Shown one piece after another: positions 59,911-64,000 of a stretch of 64,000 bases of DNA (its first letter is position 1; each line of letters starts with the position of its first letter). The stretch spans positions 23,605,249-23,669,248 of the forward strand of contig OZ014411.1 in the NCBI GenBank assembly GCA_963965975.1. The letters are read 5' to 3'. Below the pieces are notes generated by a model. It was given only the letters and a program-made list of their open reading frames with translations. It did no database searches and had not been told where the DNA came from. The translations under genes were made by a program, and so were the position numbers. The stretch is from Xestospongia bergquistia. Lineage: Eukaryota; Porifera; Demospongiae; Haplosclerida; Petrosiidae.

Positions 59911-62390
59911 ATAGAAGATGAACTGTAGTAACTACAGTGCTCTATTGTATTAGAACACTCATCTGTTCCACTTTAACATATTGAAAAAAGTGATAGTCCA
60001 TTTTTTATTGCATATTGTTTCTTGTCATGTTGCTGCAAATAAACCACTTGGTCTCCAGCCTCATTTACTTGACCTTCAGCCTCATACTGGTCTACTTCAA
60101 ATGTTTTTACTGCAAATAATGCTCTTACCTTGTTAATAAAACTTATAATTAGAGTCAGTATACATATGTGCATTATAATGCTGACCTGTTCTTGTCACTA
60201 ATTATATTATTAATGTAATTATATTATTTATGTCTATGATATGTTTACTCTGATAATCAGATTACACGCTGTTAAGTCCATATAATAGCAAAAACTATGC
60301 AAGGTTAATTAGATCAAGATATATAAGGAATTGTTTGTATACGTAATATGATATCTGTTATCAGAAGTGCTTCCTTTTTATAAAATTTGTAATTAGCCTT
60401 AGCTGGTTTTGGAGGCTGCATGCCATAATACTCAGAACACCTATTTGTACTGAGTAATATAATGAGTCATGCAATGTCATTGTAAAATGAAGATAAACCT
60501 ATCTTCTGCGTCTTTTACATTTGTCCAAGAGTCACTAGTGTTTTCAATTAGGGCTACACCATTGTGCTAATAGGGTCAAAGTAAGGATTTACTTGTGCTA
60601 GCCAATAGGACTCTAACATGTGCATACTACTAAAAGTGATGCATCATTTAATACACAAAATTGTTGTGTGAGTTTCACATATGCCTATCACAACATTATA
60701 CTTTTATATGAAATGATGCACGAAGTTATAAGAAGAGTAAACAGAATATATTATGTATATAGGTTGCTAAGTTCATTGACTTACTTTTTTAAACATATAG
60801 AAACACTATAGTTGTGCAAAGACTTATCACATAGTGACACTAGCTGCAAGTATATAGTTACAAGAAAATATCATCAAATGTGATATTTATACCTATATGT
60901 ACTAGCAGATATTATAGTATCTGTTAAAGCCATACGTGGAATCTGAGAATCTGTATGATGAGTGCTAGTAGGTCAAATAAACAATTAGTTAAACTCATTA
61001 ATTTAGATTACTAATGAAACTAATTACTGAAAATAAGAGGACTTGATAATTGTACACAGCGTATAATGTCTGTTTACCAATCTCAACCATCACCACATAG
61101 AACAATGAGCAACACATAACTCAAATAACAAATTACTAAGATATTGTTTTAATAGTTATGTACAGTCAGGTTCATTTTTTTGATTATTTTATTATGTTCT
61201 CTCATTTTTTATGCTATGCATATAGCTTTACTGATCACAAATACTAAATATGGCAGTAGCTTGCATTATGTTTTCATCATTCCTTTTGCTACAATGTTGC
61301 TATGCCAAAACTTAATTGAGTAAAGCAGAATAGTGCCCAAAATACAAGAATGATGTACACAGCAACAGCAAATCTTATTCACCGAAAACTAAATCTATGA
61401 CAGCCTGTTTTAATCATATATTGCTTAGAACTCAGTTGTTCTTCTTTAAAAATGTAGTAAATCTCCTCTTTTGGACACAACCACATGATATAATAATGAT
61501 TTACCCTAACATAATTATGCATTGCTTTACATTTAAACACTTCAATACTAACTATAGCATGCAACCTCAGGTGCATATCCTTTTTGAAAGTTTAGTACAA
61601 AGGGTTTCAGTGTACATTGATGGTAATTGTTTCAATGCAATTAGTGGATTTCCAAGGGTTTGATGTCCTACAAATGAGTTTCAATATCTTGTGTGTGGAT
61701 TATAATATTAAATAATCAATATTACATGAGGTTGCATCTGGTGTTATTTTGCATGCATGTTTCTGCTGTAACTGTAAGTTATTCCTACTTATTTTCTGAG
61801 TTTTCAAATTTATAAGAGTGTCATAACTTTTAAAAGCAATTACTGGCCCCTCACTAACATTTAATGGGAGTGCTATTATCCACCTCATTTCAGAGCTATT
61901 GTGTACCGATGAATCTGCAAGTAGGATCATGTGAGTGTGGAAATAGGTGTATCGTTCTAAAATAGCTATAAAAATAGAATAAGAAACAATGAAATTGAGG
62001 TCAGGATCAGTTTTGATTCCATAAACATTTTTTCTAAACAACCAATACGAACTATACTGGGTCAATATTTTCGTCTATACAATTATCCTCACACCTTAAA
62101 CTTGGATCACTAAATTATTCAGCATATGAAGAATTATTGACTTCAAAAATGTATTTAAGCCATATTAGTGGAGGTTACTGACTGTATGCTGTATGACAAT
62201 TTAGTGAACACAGTTTAAAGTATAGGGATCAAAGTTGTGCCTAGGGTGTATATGCACCAATTTACTCTATAATAACATTCATAGTAAGTCATTTTAGGAA
62301 CACTTTTTGGTTTTAAAGTAATACTGTCAAAATTGAAAATAGATAATAAGAAATGTGGCAAAATCGAGATTCGCCTAACCTAAAGCCGGG
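59911..62390. other. Intergenic region right of gene D
   Basis: Sequence up to about 61150 is the second copy of the unit found left of 46905. Beyond that it is single-copy in the window. A minus-strand open frame at 61700-62065 has no recognisable domain and lacks an ATG near its start. Confidence 0.45.
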
Positions 62391-62394
62391 AAGA

Positions 62395-63600
62395 GATCTT
62401 TAACATCAGCTTGCTCGTGGCATAATCCGTTGTCGTAGCCAGCACCGCCAATCAAGATGGAGGCTCTATGGCTGAAATTATGTGGTCCTTAGTCTAATGG
62501 CTAATGCCATAGTCCAGTAAGTCAGACCTTTCTCCTAGCGGTTAGTCAGCTACTCATGGAAATCAATGGTCTTTACTACTGTTGTATACTGTTAATAATG
62601 CAATGAGTAGTTAATAACTTAGGCATTACTTCCTGTTGTTGTATAGTTTGCTAGTATATATGTTGTGCATTTCCTTTTCTTTCAGTTTTTGTTACTGTTT
62701 TTGTTATTGTTATATTGTTAGCTCTTCCTAAACCTAGAAACATTACATTGTTGACAAGGGTGTTGGAAAGCAATGGCATCTCAGTTACTAGAATGAGTTT
62801 GTAAGTTTGACCCAAGAATGAATTCGAAGCTGGTCATAATAAACAGAGAAACTAGTTATCAGTTAAAGAACTGACTGCTCTACAAGCTGCTCTCTAGCCT
62901 TGTTACAACAGACAAGCCAGGAGAGAAAGACTATGATGACTTAGTAAAAAACTCTGCATCCCTAATACATTAGAGATCATTCAGATGGTACAGGTTTCAT
63001 ATGTATATATATAAATAGTTCGTAGCTGAATTCGAAGTACTTGATAAATCTGACTATTGCTTTTTTGATTACTTCACAAATGTGCATTTACATATGGGAA
63101 ATGAGGCCATGCCTCATACAAATGCAGATTCGAGGAAGCCTGAATGTTTTTGAAGAGAGAAATATGCTCTTTTCATGATTAAATCAGTCTTTAACTTGGA
63201 TATACTATTGACAGTGTGTAGTTACAGCCTATACAAGCCATTTGGAAAATCTCTAGCTCTAAAAACTGAAGTCAATTGAAATCATTCCTTAATTCCAGTG
63301 ACATTTAAAAATTTTTGAGATGCCACCAGTTGTAACAATTATCTGAATGGAAATCTTGTCTTAAACTCCTATCACATTATACTAGATTTTTAACAAATTT
63401 GTCAAAATATCCTTTTTCATTTATATAGGTTATTCAGAACAAAACTCAAGATATGTCCAGGAGTATTTGCATGCATTTTTTAACATAATGATCACAGGCA
63501 AAACAGAAGAGCACTTATAATCTTTAGAAACTGTTTTAAAACAAAAGAAGAATCCAAGAATTCAGAGGAGGAAGAACAGTAATAACTGAAGTATTATTCC
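62395..63600 (+). mobile_element. Decayed retroelement with gypsy-like gag trace
   Basis: About 62885-62960 reads LYKLLSSLVTTDKPGEKDYD on the plus strand, close to the gag pattern of Ty3/gypsy elements. The 300 bp before it could be the end of an LTR plus leader. Many stops are present and no pol was seen. Confidence 0.45.
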
Positions 63601-64000
63601 TGTTGTTGTATGGTTTTCTTATAATATAACAGTACATGCACTTTGGTTAATATATCATAAAATCTTTTAAAATTATTATGAGACTTCTTAGGTATATAAG
63701 AAATTGTTGAAGCCAAAGTTAACAAAAATTAGTGGTTTAATTTTAATCACTGACTAAAAAGGAACAATCATAAGTTTTTATGAATTAGTTGCATACTTGC
63801 ATTATATAAAGCAATACAATAATATTTTTTGTATAATACAGTCACATGTTCTTTTAAAATAATTTTAATCTGATTATCTTACACTATTTGGGAAGACTTG
63901 ACCAGAATTAGAGTATTTACTTTAGTTGCTCATACGTTTGTGTTTTGTGTTAATAGATGTTTATCATAAATATGATGGAGACAACAAGAACAATTAATGG
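63601..64000. other. Right edge, nothing recognised
   Basis: AT-rich sequence without a supported feature. Confidence 0.4.

Noticed and set aside
61700-62065. 121-codon minus-strand open frame
   Set aside because: It begins with a non-ATG codon, shows no domain or splice pattern, and length alone is weak evidence in AT-rich intergenic DNA.

Overview
The window is AT-rich, intron-dense animal DNA. Short exons have clean GT/AG borders, almost every border falls in phase 1, and there are no bacterial operons. The domain mix is subtilisin-like S8 proteases joined to NIDO, somatomedin-B (SMB), AMOP, VWD and EGF modules. That mix, with compact introns, suggests an early-branching metazoan, most likely a demosponge. 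This assignment is inference; no species-diagnostic gene was seen.

All supported genes lie on the minus strand and form a head-to-tail array of four paralogues, each beginning with signal peptide, inhibitor-I9 propeptide and S8 protease in three exons. From right to left: gene D (59412-47178, 24 exons, 1733 codons plus stop), gene C (45135-38322, 10 exons, 681 codons plus stop), gene B (37383-15018, 42 exons, 2334 codons plus stop) and gene A (11141 to the left edge, at least 22 exons, open at its 3' end). I placed exon borders by hand; in D, C and B the summed coding length is divisible by three and the phases chain without a break.

D reads I9-S8-GS linker-Ser/Thr linker-NIDO-AMOP-VWD-cadherin-like-EGF array-transmembrane-tyrosine-rich tail: a mucin-4-like membrane protein carrying a protease at its N-terminus. 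C is a tandem duplicate of D that lost about 5.7 kb (exons 5-18 of D) in frame, leaving I9-S8-GS-EGF-TM-tail. A and B share I9-S8-NIDO-linkers-SMB-NIDO-linkers. B then continues into 12 more intact SMB exons (13 in all) alternating with Ser/Thr-rich and Gly/Ser-rich linker exons, while A continues mostly into Ser/Thr linker exons with one intact and one broken SMB exon. All four are predicted to act at or outside the cell surface.

Between B and A lies a decayed copy of the 3' part of a D-like gene (about 12025-13455), broken by a Ty3/gypsy reverse-transcriptase fragment on the plus strand (about 13476-13925). The right edge (about 62400-63600) holds a decayed retroelement with a gypsy-like gag trace. 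Other structures are a 144-bp near-perfect palindrome in the long intron of D, a different foldback at the matching intron of C, large (TA)n tracts, perfect hairpins duplicated upstream of C and D, and fragments of S8 sequence on the opposite strand. No tRNA, rRNA or CRISPR was recognised.
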